In this document: positions 7,689 through 16,988 of the stretch, piece by piece
Layout: each line of letters opens with the position of its first letter
How positions within the stretch are numbered: the stretch's first letter is position 1
Origin: Acidobacteriota bacterium
Lineage (GTDB): Bacteria; Acidobacteriota; Blastocatellia; Pyrinomonadales; Pyrinomonadaceae
Reading direction: 5' to 3'
Length of the DNA stretch: 64,000 bases
Assembly (NCBI GenBank): GCA_019639115.1
Contig: JAHBSM010000004.1
Location: forward strand, 1 to 64,000
Position numbers and translations under genes: made by a program
The notes under the pieces: generated by a model
The model's input: the letters and a program-made list of their open reading frames with translations, nothing else
Told to the model about the DNA's origin: nothing
Databases searched by the model: none

Positions 7689-9790
7689 GCGATCTGAAGC
7701 AGACAACTGAAGATTCCCGGCCCGTCGTGCTGCTTGCAGCCGTCGCGGCCGCGCTGATCGGAGCCTTCGTCTATTACCGGACGGACGACCTGTTGAAACT
7801 TCCTTCGCTCATCGGCAATTTGGGCGGTACCCCATTCATCGGTTCAGGGATCATTGACAGCCTCGCGGGAGCGATCATCGCGTTTCTTCTCCTCGCTGCT
7901 TGGTTCGGGCTTGGCAGCGTGGTAATGAGGCTGGTTCAGCTCAAACGCGCTGAGCGGCACTCTCATGTACTCGAGGCTGTCATTACGACGGCTGCCGGTG
8001 CCGCGGCCTGGTCGCTAGTATGGTTCCTTTTAGGAGTCGCCGGCCTGTATTCTCCTGCCGCTGCGATAGTATCGCTAGCCGCCGGGATCGCATGTGCAAT
8101 TTATGGTTCGAGAAGGCTGCGTGAGGCGCGCGACGAGAGCGAGGTCCCGGGGCGGCCGTCAGCATTCGACCGCGTGATCATCGGCATCATCGCTGTGCCC
8201 GTGGCCCTGGCATTTGTGGCAAGCCTGGCACCGCCGACCGCAAAGGATACGCTTCTTTATCATTTCGCACTGCCTAAGGCATTCATAGCACAGGGTAGCA
8301 ATGCCTTTGTCGATGGGAACATAGCGAGCTATTTGGCTCTCGGAGCCGAGATGCACGCTGTATGGGCGATGCTGCTTGGAGGGGTTCTGGGGCCGCGCGC
8401 CGGTGAAGCTGCGGCCGGTGCGGCCCTTTGGCTTTTTCTGCCGCTTTTGCTTGGCGCGATCTTTGGCTGGGCAAGGGAGATCGATATACCTCGCAAATAC
8501 GCTTTGCTGGCGGTAATGCTTGTGGCCTCAGTCCCGACCGTGTTCCATGTCGCTTCGAGCGGATACATAGACATCGCGCTCTCGCTGTATGTGACGCTTG
8601 CAGCCTACGGACTTTGCCGTTGGTGGGCCGATCCATCCAGCGGGTCGCTCGGAGTCGTCGCGTTGATGCTGGGTGCGGCTCTCGCGATCAAACTTACTGC
8701 ATTATTTGCTTTTGCCGCGTTTGCACTCGTGATATTGCTGCGTGGCCGGACGGCTGCGAATGCGGCAAAGCTTGTCGGTTCCGCCATTGGAGCTTTGCTG
8801 CTTGCCGCGGTCATCGCGTCTCCGACCTACGTCCGTACATGGGGAGCGACCGGCAGCCCGGTCTTTCCGTTCTATATGAACATCTGGCCCGGACGGGTCG
8901 AAGGCTGGGACCTGGAGCGCTCGGAGCTGTTCCAGGAAATGAATCGTCAATACGGAGACGTTGCTGCACGGCCCGGCAACTATCTGTTGGCTCCATTGCG
9001 GCTTTCTACCACGGCTCAGCCGGAGGATCACAAACAGTATGACGGCGTTCTCGGAGCAGCATTCCTGATAGGGCTGATATTTTTGATATGGGCGTCGCTT
9101 CGCGGCGATCTGCCGGTCGAGGCCAAGATCGCGGCGAGTGTGTCGGCGATCTTGTTCATTTTCTGGCTATTTACAAGCGAGCAGCTTCGATATCTGCTGC
9201 CGTTTCTTCCCATGCTTTCGGTTGCCATAGCTGCCGGGTTTCGCGTGCTTGATGATGCGGACCGACGAACGGCGTCGATCGGCAGCTACTCGCTCATTGC
9301 GGCGTCGGCTGCGGCGGTGCTTACGGGAACTGCATGGTTCGCTCTCAGGGCGCCGGTCCGAGTAGTTTTGGGCGGCGAATCGAGGGATGCATTCCTGAGT
9401 CGAAATCTGGACTATTACAAATATTACGATCGGTTGAACACCTCGACGGGTGCTGACGAAAAAGTGTGGCTGATCAATATGCGACGCGACACGTATAACC
9501 TCGACCGGCCTTATTTCTCTGATTATTTATTTGAGGATTGGACGCTCAAGCGGCTGCTTTGGGAGTCCGGCAGCGCTCGCGAGATCCGTTCGAAGGCATC
9601 GGCAATGGGCTTGAGGTACATACTCGTTCGTCACGACTTCCTGATCGACTATGAGCATTCGTCGCTCGTGGATGACAAGCGGGAGCGCCAGGAGAACGAA
9701 GCAAAGCTCAAGATCGTGCGCGAACTCTTGCTCGATCCGGCGAAGGTTATCATGGCGGACGATCGGTTCAGTCTGGTAAAGATCTACTGA
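7685..9790 (+). CDS. Polytopic membrane protein, GT-C-fold glycosyltransferase-like, inserted between sufC and sufD
   Basis: About 701 residues with many hydrophobic segments over residues 10-570 and a soluble C-terminal tail. The loop after the early segments contains [18 protein letters not shown], a pattern seen in GT-C/ArnT-PMT-like enzymes that use polyprenyl-phosphate sugars, and the later [16 protein letters not shown] is also typical of that group. Donor and acceptor are unknown. TTG 7685 overlaps the sufC stop and the 3' end overlaps sufD (TGATG at 9788-9792), so it is locked into the suf run although no role in Fe-S assembly is known for this family. TTG at 7664 is an alternative start. 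Confidence 0.72.
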   Translation: MSDLKQTTEDSRPVVLLAAVAAALIGAFVYYRTDDLLKLPSLIGNLGGTPFIGSGIIDSLAGAIIAFLLLAAWFGLGSVVMRLVQLKRAERHSHVLEAVITTAAGAAAWSLVWFLLGVAGLYSPAAAIVSLAAGIACAIYGSRRLREARDESEVPGRPSAFDRVIIGIIAVPVALAFVASLAPPTAKDTLLYHFALPKAFIAQGSNAFVDGNIASYLALGAEMHAVWAMLLGGVLGPRAGEAAAGAALWLFLPLLLGAIFGWAREIDIPRKYALLAVMLVASVPTVFHVASSGYIDIALSLYVTLAAYGLCRWWADPSSGSLGVVALMLGAALAIKLTALFAFAAFALVILLRGRTAANAAKLVGSAIGALLLAAVIASPTYVRTWGATGSPVFPFYMNIWPGRVEGWDLERSELFQEMNRQYGDVAARPGNYLLAPLRLSTTAQPEDHKQYDGVLGAAFLIGLIFLIWASLRGDLPVEAKIAASVSAILFIFWLFTSEQLRYLLPFLPMLSVAIAAGFRVLDDADRRTASIGSYSLIAASAAAVLTGTAWFALRAPVRVVLGGESRDAFLSRNLDYYKYYDRLNTSTGADEKVWLINMRRDTYNLDRPYFSDYLFEDWTLKRLLWESGSAREIRSKASAMGLRYILVRHDFLIDYEHSSLVDDKRERQENEAKLKIVRELLLDPAKVIMADDRFSLVKIY

Positions 9791-10932
9791 TGATGAATAC
9801 AAAAGCAGTTTTAGATCCATATTTTGCAGAGAGTTTTCGTGCAACTTTAAGTGGCGCGAACAGCGAACTGGATGCGCTGCGGGAAAGCGCGTTTCGGACC
9901 TTCGAATCGCTCGGGCTGCCGTCGCCTCGCAACGAGGAGTGGAAATACACGGACATCTCGAGCATATTCCGGTCAGAATGGCGGATGCTGAAGCCCGCCG
10001 CGACCGAGATCGGCGTAGATGCGATGTCGATCCTGAAACGATTCAAAGCAGATCGTAACGGACTTGCGGCGCTCAATCTGGCGTTTGCGGATATCAAGGT
10101 AATGACGATACCGGCCGACACGCGCTTGGCGGAGCCGATCGAGATCGACCTGTCGGCGGCCGAGGACGAGATGTCGGCGCCGCATGTGATAGTGATCGCC
10201 GAACCGGGAAGCAGTTCGACGATAGTCGAGACCTACAGGAGCAGCGGCCGCGGACTGACAAATTCGGCAATGCAGATCGTGGTCGGCGACAATGCGAGCG
10301 TCACCCACTATCGTGTGCAGAATGATGATACGGCGGCGTTCAGCTACGGCATTACCGAGGCGACATTGGGCCGCGATTCGCGATATGACGCCACGAGCAT
10401 TGAGCTGGGCTGCTCGATTTCGCGCCACGACATTGACGTCAGATTCACGGCAGAGGGCGGCGAAGCCTGGGTCGACGGGCTCTATATGCTTTCCGGTTCG
10501 CAGCATCACGACACGCATTCGTGCATCGACCATGCGGTACCAAATTGCATCTCGCACCAGCGTTATAAAGGCGTGCTCGACGGCCGCTCTCGCGGCGTAT
10601 TTAACGGCAAGGTGTTCGTCCGCGAGAATGCGCACGGAACCGACGCCCAACAGCAGAATAAGAATCTATTGCTGTCGAATGAGGCCAGGGTAGATACCAA
10701 GCCTCAGTTAGAGATATTCAACGACGACGTCAAATGTTCGCATGGTGCTACCGTCGGACAGCTAGAGGATGAAGAATTGTTCTATCTGCTGACCCGCGGA
10801 TTGCCGGAGCCGCTTGCACGCAACCTGCTGACCTATGGATTTGCCGAAGAGATCATTAACAAGATCGGGGTCGGATCCATTAAAGGTGAACTGGACGCGA
10901 TGGTGCTTAACCGGCTGGGGACGGCGATCTGA
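9790..10932 (+). CDS. sufD: Fe-S cluster assembly subunit SufD
   Basis: A 380-residue SufD. The N-terminal region has the family tract RNEEWKYTDISSIF; the beta-helix core ends in KCSHGATVGQLEDEELFYLLTRG, which carries the His proposed as a cluster ligand at the SufB-SufD interface, then AEEIINKIG. It forms the SufBC2D scaffold with SufB and SufC. The start overlaps the preceding membrane-protein stop (TGATG); a second ATG follows directly at 9793. It is followed 34 bp later by sufS. Confidence 0.94.
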   Translation: MMNTKAVLDPYFAESFRATLSGANSELDALRESAFRTFESLGLPSPRNEEWKYTDISSIFRSEWRMLKPAATEIGVDAMSILKRFKADRNGLAALNLAFADIKVMTIPADTRLAEPIEIDLSAAEDEMSAPHVIVIAEPGSSSTIVETYRSSGRGLTNSAMQIVVGDNASVTHYRVQNDDTAAFSYGITEATLGRDSRYDATSIELGCSISRHDIDVRFTAEGGEAWVDGLYMLSGSQHHDTHSCIDHAVPNCISHQRYKGVLDGRSRGVFNGKVFVRENAHGTDAQQQNKNLLLSNEARVDTKPQLEIFNDDVKCSHGATVGQLEDEELFYLLTRGLPEPLARNLLTYGFAEEIINKIGVGSIKGELDAMVLNRLGTAI

Positions 10933-10966
10933 GAGCTTTTAGCGCCCGCTGTGGTGAAACAATCTT

Positions 10967-12187
10967 ATGACTTGGGATGTTGAGAAAATTAGAGAAGATT
11001 TCCCCGTGCTGTCACAGACCGTGAATGGGAAACCGCTTGTGTACCTCGACAATGCTGCATCGGCACAAATGCCTAGGCCGGTGATCGAGCGGATGTCGGC
11101 GTATCAAAGCGCTGAGCATTCGAACATACATCGCGGGGTCCATTATTTGTCACAGCACGCAACGACAGCCTACGAGGCCGCGCGTGAAAAAGTAAAAAGG
11201 TTCATCAATGCTCCCGATGTCAACTGCTGCATCTTTGTCAGAGGCTGTACGGAGGGCATCAATCTCGTTGCCGACTCATACGGCAAAGGCTTCATCGGAG
11301 AGGGCGACGAGATACTCGTGTCGCAAATGGAGCATCATTCGAACATCGTGCCGTGGCAGGTAACTGCCGAAGAGCGAGGTGCGAAGGTGGTCGTCATTCC
11401 GATGAACGAACGCGGCGAGTTGATCGTCGAGGAGTACGAGCGCTTGCTGAACCAACGAACAAAGATAGTCGCGCTCTCGCACGTATCCAATTCGTTGGGG
11501 ACGATCAATCCCGTAAAGGAAATGATCGCTGCTGCGCATAAGCTGGGCGTTCCGGTATGTGTGGATGCGGCTCAGAGCGTGCCGCATTTCCCGGTGGATG
11601 TGCAGGATCTGGATGCAGATTTCTTTGTATTCTCGGGTCACAAGATGTTTGGCCCCACAGGCAGCGGGATCGTTTACGGCAAGCGTGAATGGCTCGACAA
11701 GATGCCGCCGTACCAGACCGGCGGAAGCCAGATCAGGATCGTTTCGTTCGAGCGAACGACGTACGCGCCGCTGCCCGCGAAGTTCGAAGCCGGCACGCCG
11801 GCCATCGCCGCAGGTATTGGATTGGGTGCCGCTATAGACTACATCAACGGCCTGGACTTTGTGGCCGCCGCCGAGCACGAACACCAACTGCTCGAATATG
11901 CCACCGAAAGGCTCGCGGACATTCCCGAGGTCACGATCATAGGCACCGCCGCTCACAAGGCAAGCGTCCTTTCGTTTACGATCGACGGGATACATCCGCA
12001 TGACATAGGCACGATATTGGACCAGGAAGGTATCGCTATAAGGGCGGGCCACCATTGCGCTCAGCCGGTTATGCAGTTCTATGATGTGCCTGCAACGGCC
12101 CGAGCCAGCTTCGCTTTCTACAATACCCGCGACGAGGTCGAACAGCTTGCAGATGCCGTGCAGAAGGTGATCGAGGTATTTGCCTGA
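10967..12187 (+). CDS. sufS: Cysteine desulfurase SufS (class II, PLP-dependent)
   Basis: A 406-residue class II cysteine desulfurase. Visible features are the N-terminal VNGKPLVYLDNAASAQMP, HRGVHYLSQHAT, the PLP-binding His in MEHHSNIVPW, Asp in VDAAQSVPH, the Schiff-base Lys in FSGHKMFGPTGSG, and the catalytic Cys in RAGHHCAQP. It takes sulfur from L-cysteine and passes a persulfide to SufU, whose gene lies downstream after fhs, as in Gram-positive type SUF systems that lack SufE. Confidence 0.96.
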   Translation: MTWDVEKIREDFPVLSQTVNGKPLVYLDNAASAQMPRPVIERMSAYQSAEHSNIHRGVHYLSQHATTAYEAAREKVKRFINAPDVNCCIFVRGCTEGINLVADSYGKGFIGEGDEILVSQMEHHSNIVPWQVTAEERGAKVVVIPMNERGELIVEEYERLLNQRTKIVALSHVSNSLGTINPVKEMIAAAHKLGVPVCVDAAQSVPHFPVDVQDLDADFFVFSGHKMFGPTGSGIVYGKREWLDKMPPYQTGGSQIRIVSFERTTYAPLPAKFEAGTPAIAAGIGLGAAIDYINGLDFVAAAEHEHQLLEYATERLADIPEVTIIGTAAHKASVLSFTIDGIHPHDIGTILDQEGIAIRAGHHCAQPVMQFYDVPATARASFAFYNTRDEVEQLADAVQKVIEVFA

Positions 12188-12224
12188 CGCTGTGCGTGAC
12201 GTCACTTTTCGATCAGGCGTTTTT
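12182..12224 (+). terminator. Possible weak terminator or attenuator between sufS and fhs
   Basis: GCCTGA at 12182-12187 (containing the sufS stop) pairs with TCAGGC at 12213-12218, followed by GTTTTTC. The loop contains the perfect palindrome GTGACGTCAC at 12196-12205. The stem is only 6 bp, so partial termination or RNA processing is the most that can be proposed. Confidence 0.35.
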
Positions 12225-12240
12225 CGTCGATAATCGCGTC

Positions 12241-13941
12241 ATGAATTCCGATCTTCAGATAGCACAGAGTGCAAAACTCCGTCCGGTGGTCGAGATCGCC
12301 GAGCAACTCGGCCTCGGGCCGGACGACATCGATCTTTACGGCAGTCCCTACATCGGCAAAGTGCGACTTGATGTGCTTGATAAATTCAAGGACCGTCCCA
12401 ATGCAAAATACATCGACATCTCCGCTATCACGCCTACCCCGCTAGGCGAAGGAAAATCGACCACGTTGATCGGGCTCGGCGAGGCGATGAAGCATCTCGG
12501 CAAACGTTCGGTCGTTACTCTCAGGCAGCCGTCGCAAGGACCGACATTCGGCATAAAGGGCGGCGCGGCCGGCGGGGGCTATGCACAGGTCGTTCCGATG
12601 GAGACCTTCAATCTCAACCTGACAGGCGATATCCACGCGGTCACGGCCGCCAACAATCTGCTCGCGGCAATGATCGATAACCGGCTGCTCAGAGGGAATC
12701 CGCTAAATATCAATCCGCACAGCATCACCTGGAAACGTGTCGTTGACACAAATGACCGCGCTCTCAGAAAGATCATCGTCGGTCTAGGTGGACGAATGGA
12801 GGGCGGAATTCCGCGTGAGACCGGTTTCGATATTACGGTCGCGTCCGAGGTGATGGCCGTGCTGGCCTTGACCACCTCGCTTCAGGATATGCGAAGGCGA
12901 TTCGGCCGCATCGTCGTGGGTATGACGCATGACAAAACGCCTGTGACGGCGGAGGAGATCGGGGCCGCAGGAGCGATGACCGTACTAATGCGCGACGCGA
13001 TCCGCCCGACGATCATGCAAACGCTCGAGAATACGCCCGCGCTTGTCCATGCCGGCCCGTTCGCCAATGTAGCCCACGGGAACAGCAGCATCCTGGCCGA
13101 TCTGATCGGTATCAAGACCGCCGATTATCTGATGACCGAATCCGGATTCGGAGCGGACATCGGGGCAGAGAAATTCTTCAATATCAAATGCCGTTACTCA
13201 GGCCTTAAGCCCGACGCATGTGTGATAGTCGCGACGATCCGCGCACTCAAATCGCACAGCGGCAAGTACAAGATCGTTGCGGGCAAGCCGCTCCCGCCTG
13301 AGCTGCTCGAATGCAACGTCGCGGACGTCGAGGCCGGCGCGGCCAATCTGCGGAAACAGATAGAGAACGTAATGCTGCACGGCGTGACGCCGGTCGTCGC
13401 GATCAACGCCTTCGATACCGATCACCGCGATGAGGTCGAGGCCGTCAAGCGCATCGCCATCGAGGCCGGAGCCTTAGGTGCCGCGGTTTCTACACATTGG
13501 AGAGATGGCGGCAAAGGTGCGGTCGAGCTTGCAGAGATGGTGATCGCGGCCGCTGAAGAACCAAGCGATTTCCGGTTCCTATACGACCTTGACCTGCCGA
13601 TCAAGACAAAGATAGAGACGATCGCGACCAAGATCTATGGCGCCTCTGACGTGCGATTCGAGCCTTTTGCCGAGCAGCAGATCGCGTCCTATGAGGCGAA
13701 CGGTTTCGGCGGGCTGCCGATCTGTATGGCAAAAACGCATTTATCTTTGAGTCATGACCCAACGCTCAAGGGTGCTCCCTCTGGCTTTACGCTTCCGGTT
13801 CGCGAGGTACGGGCGAGTGTAGGAGCCGGCTTTATTTATCCTATCTGCGGAGACATGCGGACAATGCCTGCTCTGCCGGAACATCCGGCCGCTGAACGCG
13901 TAGATATCGACGAGAACGGTAATGTTGTAGGATTATTCTAG
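12241..13941 (+). CDS. fhs: Formate-tetrahydrofolate ligase
   Basis: A 566-residue formyl-THF synthetase, the expected size for the bacterial enzyme. It joins formate to THF using ATP and feeds one-carbon metabolism. The P-loop PTPLGEGKSTTLIGLGEAM (residues about 62-80), THDKTPVTAEEIGAAGAM, ATIRALKSH and the C-terminal MPALPEHPAAERVDID tract are diagnostic. ATG 12241 is chosen over 12196 because the family begins close to here and the earlier codons cross the palindrome downstream of sufS. It abuts sufU with no gap, so it is probably co-transcribed with the cluster genes, an unusual position. Confidence 0.96.
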   Translation: MNSDLQIAQSAKLRPVVEIAEQLGLGPDDIDLYGSPYIGKVRLDVLDKFKDRPNAKYIDISAITPTPLGEGKSTTLIGLGEAMKHLGKRSVVTLRQPSQGPTFGIKGGAAGGGYAQVVPMETFNLNLTGDIHAVTAANNLLAAMIDNRLLRGNPLNINPHSITWKRVVDTNDRALRKIIVGLGGRMEGGIPRETGFDITVASEVMAVLALTTSLQDMRRRFGRIVVGMTHDKTPVTAEEIGAAGAMTVLMRDAIRPTIMQTLENTPALVHAGPFANVAHGNSSILADLIGIKTADYLMTESGFGADIGAEKFFNIKCRYSGLKPDACVIVATIRALKSHSGKYKIVAGKPLPPELLECNVADVEAGAANLRKQIENVMLHGVTPVVAINAFDTDHRDEVEAVKRIAIEAGALGAAVSTHWRDGGKGAVELAEMVIAAAEEPSDFRFLYDLDLPIKTKIETIATKIYGASDVRFEPFAEQQIASYEANGFGGLPICMAKTHLSLSHDPTLKGAPSGFTLPVREVRASVGAGFIYPICGDMRTMPALPEHPAAERVDIDENGNVVGLF

Positions 13942-14391
13942 ATGTCAGATCTCAATGAGCTATACCAGGAAACGATCCTGGAGCATAACAAGAATCCCAG
14001 AAACTTTCGCGAGATCGAGGATGCGGATCAAACAGCACTCGGCAACAATCCGCTGTGCGGCGATGCGTTGCAGATATTTGTGAAAATGGATGGCGAAAGG
14101 GTCGCGGATGTCGCCTTCAAAGGCTCAGGCTGCGCGATATCCAAAGCGTCAGCGTCGATGATGACTCAGGCCGTCAAGGGCAAGACCCTAGGAGAGGCCG
14201 ATAAGCTCTTTGAGGAATTTCACCGGATGGTAACTGGCGAATTGGATATCGAGGCCGGTGCGGATGACCTGGGCAAACTCAGAGCATTTGCCGGTGTGCT
14301 CGAGTTTCCCGCCAGGGTCAAATGCGCGAGCTTGAGCTGGCACACCCTGAATGCAGCTTTGCACGGCGAAGGCGAGATCTCGACAGAATGA
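13942..14391 (+). CDS. sufU: Sulfur-transfer/scaffold protein SufU
   Basis: A 149-residue SufU/IscU-like protein. LYQETILEHNKNPRN at the start is typical. The metal ligands appear as NPLCGDAL (Cys and Asp), GSGCAISKAS (Cys), and the C-terminal Cys in ARVKCASLSW. The insert between the second and third cysteines and the partnership with SufS point to SufU, a Zn-bound acceptor of persulfide from SufS, not IscU. The ATG directly follows the fhs stop, and its TGA overlaps the next start in ATGA. Confidence 0.93.
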   Translation: MSDLNELYQETILEHNKNPRNFREIEDADQTALGNNPLCGDALQIFVKMDGERVADVAFKGSGCAISKASASMMTQAVKGKTLGEADKLFEEFHRMVTGELDIEAGADDLGKLRAFAGVLEFPARVKCASLSWHTLNAALHGEGEISTE

Positions 14392-14795
14392 CTGCGAACG
14401 ACATTGAGACCCGCAGCGACATCGAGCTGCTGATGCGTGCCTTTTATCAACGGGCGATGGCCGACGAGGTCATCGGCGTTCATTTTGAAGAACTCGATCT
14501 CGAGTCTCATTTGCCGGTCATGGTCGATTTCTGGGAGAAAGCGCTTTTCGGCAAACCTGTATATTTCAATAACCCGCTTGCTGTTCACCAGCGGCTCAAC
14601 GAACGGCAGCCAATGGTCTCTTCACATTTTCGCCGGTGGGTCGAGCTATTCATAGCTGCGGTCGATGAACTTTTTGCCGGAGCGACGGCCGACAGTGCAA
14701 AAGCTACCGCACGCATCGTCGCCGACAGCTTGGACCAGCGGCTCAACCCTGATCTCCGATTCGATGGGATCGATATCGCAGCCGCTTTGAGATGA
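14388..14795 (+). CDS. Group III truncated haemoglobin
   Basis: A 135-residue protein with the 2/2 globin pattern of group III: DIELLMRAFYQRAMADEVIGVHF at the N-terminus, LESHLPVMVDFWEKALFG, the proximal His in NNPLAVHQRL, then HFRRWVELFIAAVDELF. Group III globins bind heme and are linked to NO or O2 handling or to electron transfer to heme; the ligand here is unknown. Start ATG 14388 overlaps the sufU stop (ATGA). It ends the suf run 6 bp before the convergent glpD. Placement suggests protection of cluster assembly from NO/O2 but this is inference. Confidence 0.85.
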   Translation: MTANDIETRSDIELLMRAFYQRAMADEVIGVHFEELDLESHLPVMVDFWEKALFGKPVYFNNPLAVHQRLNERQPMVSSHFRRWVELFIAAVDELFAGATADSAKATARIVADSLDQRLNPDLRFDGIDIAAALR

Positions 14796-14801
14796 GCGGC
14801 G

Positions 14802-16292
14802 TCATCCTCGATCGCCCGCGGCGGGTAGGTTCAACGCTTCTACCTTTTCAGTAAATCCCCTTAGATCGATCTGTTCGTCGGAGATGCCAAGCTGCTCTCG
14901 CATGATCCGGCTAACGCGAGGAGCAGCATCCAAAGAGGTGCGAGCATCCAGATGAACGCAGCGGAGCCGTCGCTCAAGAACGTCTTCGAGGGTCACAGCC
15001 ATCTCGGACGTGACGGCTCTGACAATGTCGCCGATAGTATAGGGCAGATCAGCATGAAGCAGCTCGCCGTCTGCCGCCGCCGGCGGGTCGATCCGGAGAG
15101 TATGAGTCGCGCACGGGCCTGCTTTGATGTCCGCACCTGAAACAGCGGCGTTCACTGCCTCTTCGGCCATTCGTCGGTAGGTGGTCCATTTGCCGCCCGT
15201 GATCGTTACGAGGCCTCGAGCATCGATCAGGAGTTCGTGGCTTCGAGAGAGTTTCGAAGTATTAGCCACACGACCTCGGCTGACAAGCGGGCGCACGCCT
15301 GCGAACATGCTCAAAACGTCATCTCTTCTAGGCTGCCGCTGCAGGGAGCGTCCGGCGGTCTCCAGCAGAAAATCTATTTCCGCATCAGTAGGTTTGTCGC
15401 CCTCCTCGGCTGTGCCGCATAGCACATCTGTCGTTCCGACAAGCAAGCGATCGTGCCACGGAATGCAGAACAGCACCCGCCCGTCACGAGTTCTTGGTAT
15501 AACGAGCGCCGCTTCGCCCGATAAGAAATGCCTCGGCAGCACCAGATGCGTACCGCGGGCGAACGTAACGACCGGTGTAGCCGACGCATCCGACATTCGG
15601 CGAACCGGATCGACGTATGCGCCGCAGGCATTTATGACGGAGCGTGCCCTTGTTTCCGATCTGTTCCCGGTAAGAACATCCTCGTATTGGACGATCCATT
15701 CACCGCCGCTCCGTTCGAGTCCGAGAACGCAGGCGTAATTAAGGATCCGGGAGCCGTTCCGATGGGCCGTAACGGCCATGTCTATGAGTAGACGCGAATC
15801 GTCGAACTGGCCATCGTAATATACAATGCCGCCGCGAAGCCCTTCGGTCTCGACCTCCGGCAGCAACTCGATGGTTCGATCTCGGCTTATTAGGGAAGAA
15901 CGGCCGAATGAGAGGCTTCGAGAGAGAGCGTCGTACAGCTTGAGCCCGGCACCGTAGAATGCCTGCTGCCACCGGCTGTAGCATGGCACGACGAAGCGCC
16001 GTTTAGCGACGATGTGCGGTGCGTTGGCGAGGAGCAGGCCGCGCTCATAGAGAGCCTCTCGTACGAGGCGAAGATCGCCCTCTCGGAGGTAACGGATGCC
16101 TCCATGGACGAGTTTGGTCGAACGGGCGGAAGTGCCGCTTCCGAGGTCGTTCCGCTCAAGCAATAAGACATCGAGGCCCCGAGTTGCGGCGTCCAACGCA
16201 CAGCCGACGCCTGTGGCGCCGCCGCCAATGACCAACAGATCCCACGGCCGCGAGCGGGTAAGAACCTCGTTGAGCAGAGCGTTCCGGTCCAT
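14802..16292 (-). CDS. glpD: FAD-dependent glycerol-3-phosphate dehydrogenase
   Basis: A 496-residue GlpD/GlpA-type enzyme. The FAD dinucleotide fold VIGGGATGVGCALDAATRG is at residues about 21-39, followed by GTSARSTKLVHGGIRYL, the substrate-binding region with VGTTDVLCG, and the second FAD tract ITGGKWTTYRRMAEEAV. It oxidises glycerol-3-phosphate to DHAP at the membrane and delivers electrons to quinone. It lacks neighbours such as glpF or glpK in this window. Its 3' end nearly touches the globin gene (6-bp gap), so the two converge without an obvious terminator. Confidence 0.94.
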   Translation of the reverse strand: MDRNALLNEVLTRSRPWDLLVIGGGATGVGCALDAATRGLDVLLLERNDLGSGTSARSTKLVHGGIRYLREGDLRLVREALYERGLLLANAPHIVAKRRFVVPCYSRWQQAFYGAGLKLYDALSRSLSFGRSSLISRDRTIELLPEVETEGLRGGIVYYDGQFDDSRLLIDMAVTAHRNGSRILNYACVLGLERSGGEWIVQYEDVLTGNRSETRARSVINACGAYVDPVRRMSDASATPVVTFARGTHLVLPRHFLSGEAALVIPRTRDGRVLFCIPWHDRLLVGTTDVLCGTAEEGDKPTDAEIDFLLETAGRSLQRQPRRDDVLSMFAGVRPLVSRGRVANTSKLSRSHELLIDARGLVTITGGKWTTYRRMAEEAVNAAVSGADIKAGPCATHTLRIDPPAAADGELLHADLPYTIGDIVRAVTSEMAVTLEDVLERRLRCVHLDARTSLDAAPRVSRIMREQLGISDEQIDLRGFTEKVEALNLPAAGDRG

Positions 16293-16379
16293 CGAGGCTC
16301 GATTGTCGCTGATTCAAGTATCACGGCGCAACGTCTCCGCCGCTTGCAGATGAGATCGATACGTCGCAGAATCTTCGGC

Positions 16380-16970
16380 ATGGCAGACTCGAAACCCAGC
16401 ACCGAACCTCTGTTCGATCGCCGGACAGTCGCGGCGATCATCGGCCTGATCGGTGTGTCAGCGATAGTTTTGTGGTGGCAGGGCCGGGTGCTCTGGTGTC
16501 AGGCAGGCGACTACACTCCGTGGTCGTGGCACATTTGGACGACGCATAACTCACAACACGTCATCGATCCATATACATTTACGCACATACTTCACGGCGT
16601 ACTGGAGTTCTGGCTGATCGGCCTTGTCTTTAGCCGGATGCCGTTGGCTTGGAGGCTAGTGCTGGCGGTAGCGATCGAAAGCCTGTGGGAGGTTGCCGAG
16701 AATTCCAGCTTTGTGATCGAGCGATATCGTGCCGTCACGCTGTCACTCGATTACTATGGTGACTCGATGATCAATTCGGTCGCGGACATAGTCTCGTGCC
16801 TGACTGGATTCGTGATCGCATCAAAGCTGAGGTTCTGGCGGTCGCTGGTCTTTTTTGCAGCAACCGAACTCGCATTGATACTCACCATCCGCGACAGCCT
16901 TGTGATCAACATCATCATGCTCATCTGGCCGATCGACGCATTGAAAGCTTGGCAGATCGCGGGGCAATAG
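16380..16970 (+). CDS. DUF2585-family membrane protein
   Basis: A 196-residue protein with about five hydrophobic segments and the DUF2585 hallmarks WSWHIWTTHNSQHVIDPYTFTH, HGVLEFWL and ESLWEVAENSSFVIERYR followed by YYGDSMINSVAD. The conserved His, Glu and Asp residues facing the membrane suggest an enzyme of the VanZ/PAP2-like sort, but no reaction is known. ATG 16380 is preferred to 16344. CAGAAT sits 7 bp before the ATG. It is divergent from glpD with a short gap. Confidence 0.82.
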   Translation: MADSKPSTEPLFDRRTVAAIIGLIGVSAIVLWWQGRVLWCQAGDYTPWSWHIWTTHNSQHVIDPYTFTHILHGVLEFWLIGLVFSRMPLAWRLVLAVAIESLWEVAENSSFVIERYRAVTLSLDYYGDSMINSVADIVSCLTGFVIASKLRFWRSLVFFAATELALILTIRDSLVINIIMLIWPIDALKAWQIAGQ

Positions 16971-16988
16971 CAGCTATTTCCGGATCGA

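Noticed and set aside
12188-12240. THF riboswitch before fhs
   Set aside because: Too short and lacking the conserved core; only a palindrome and weak stem are present.
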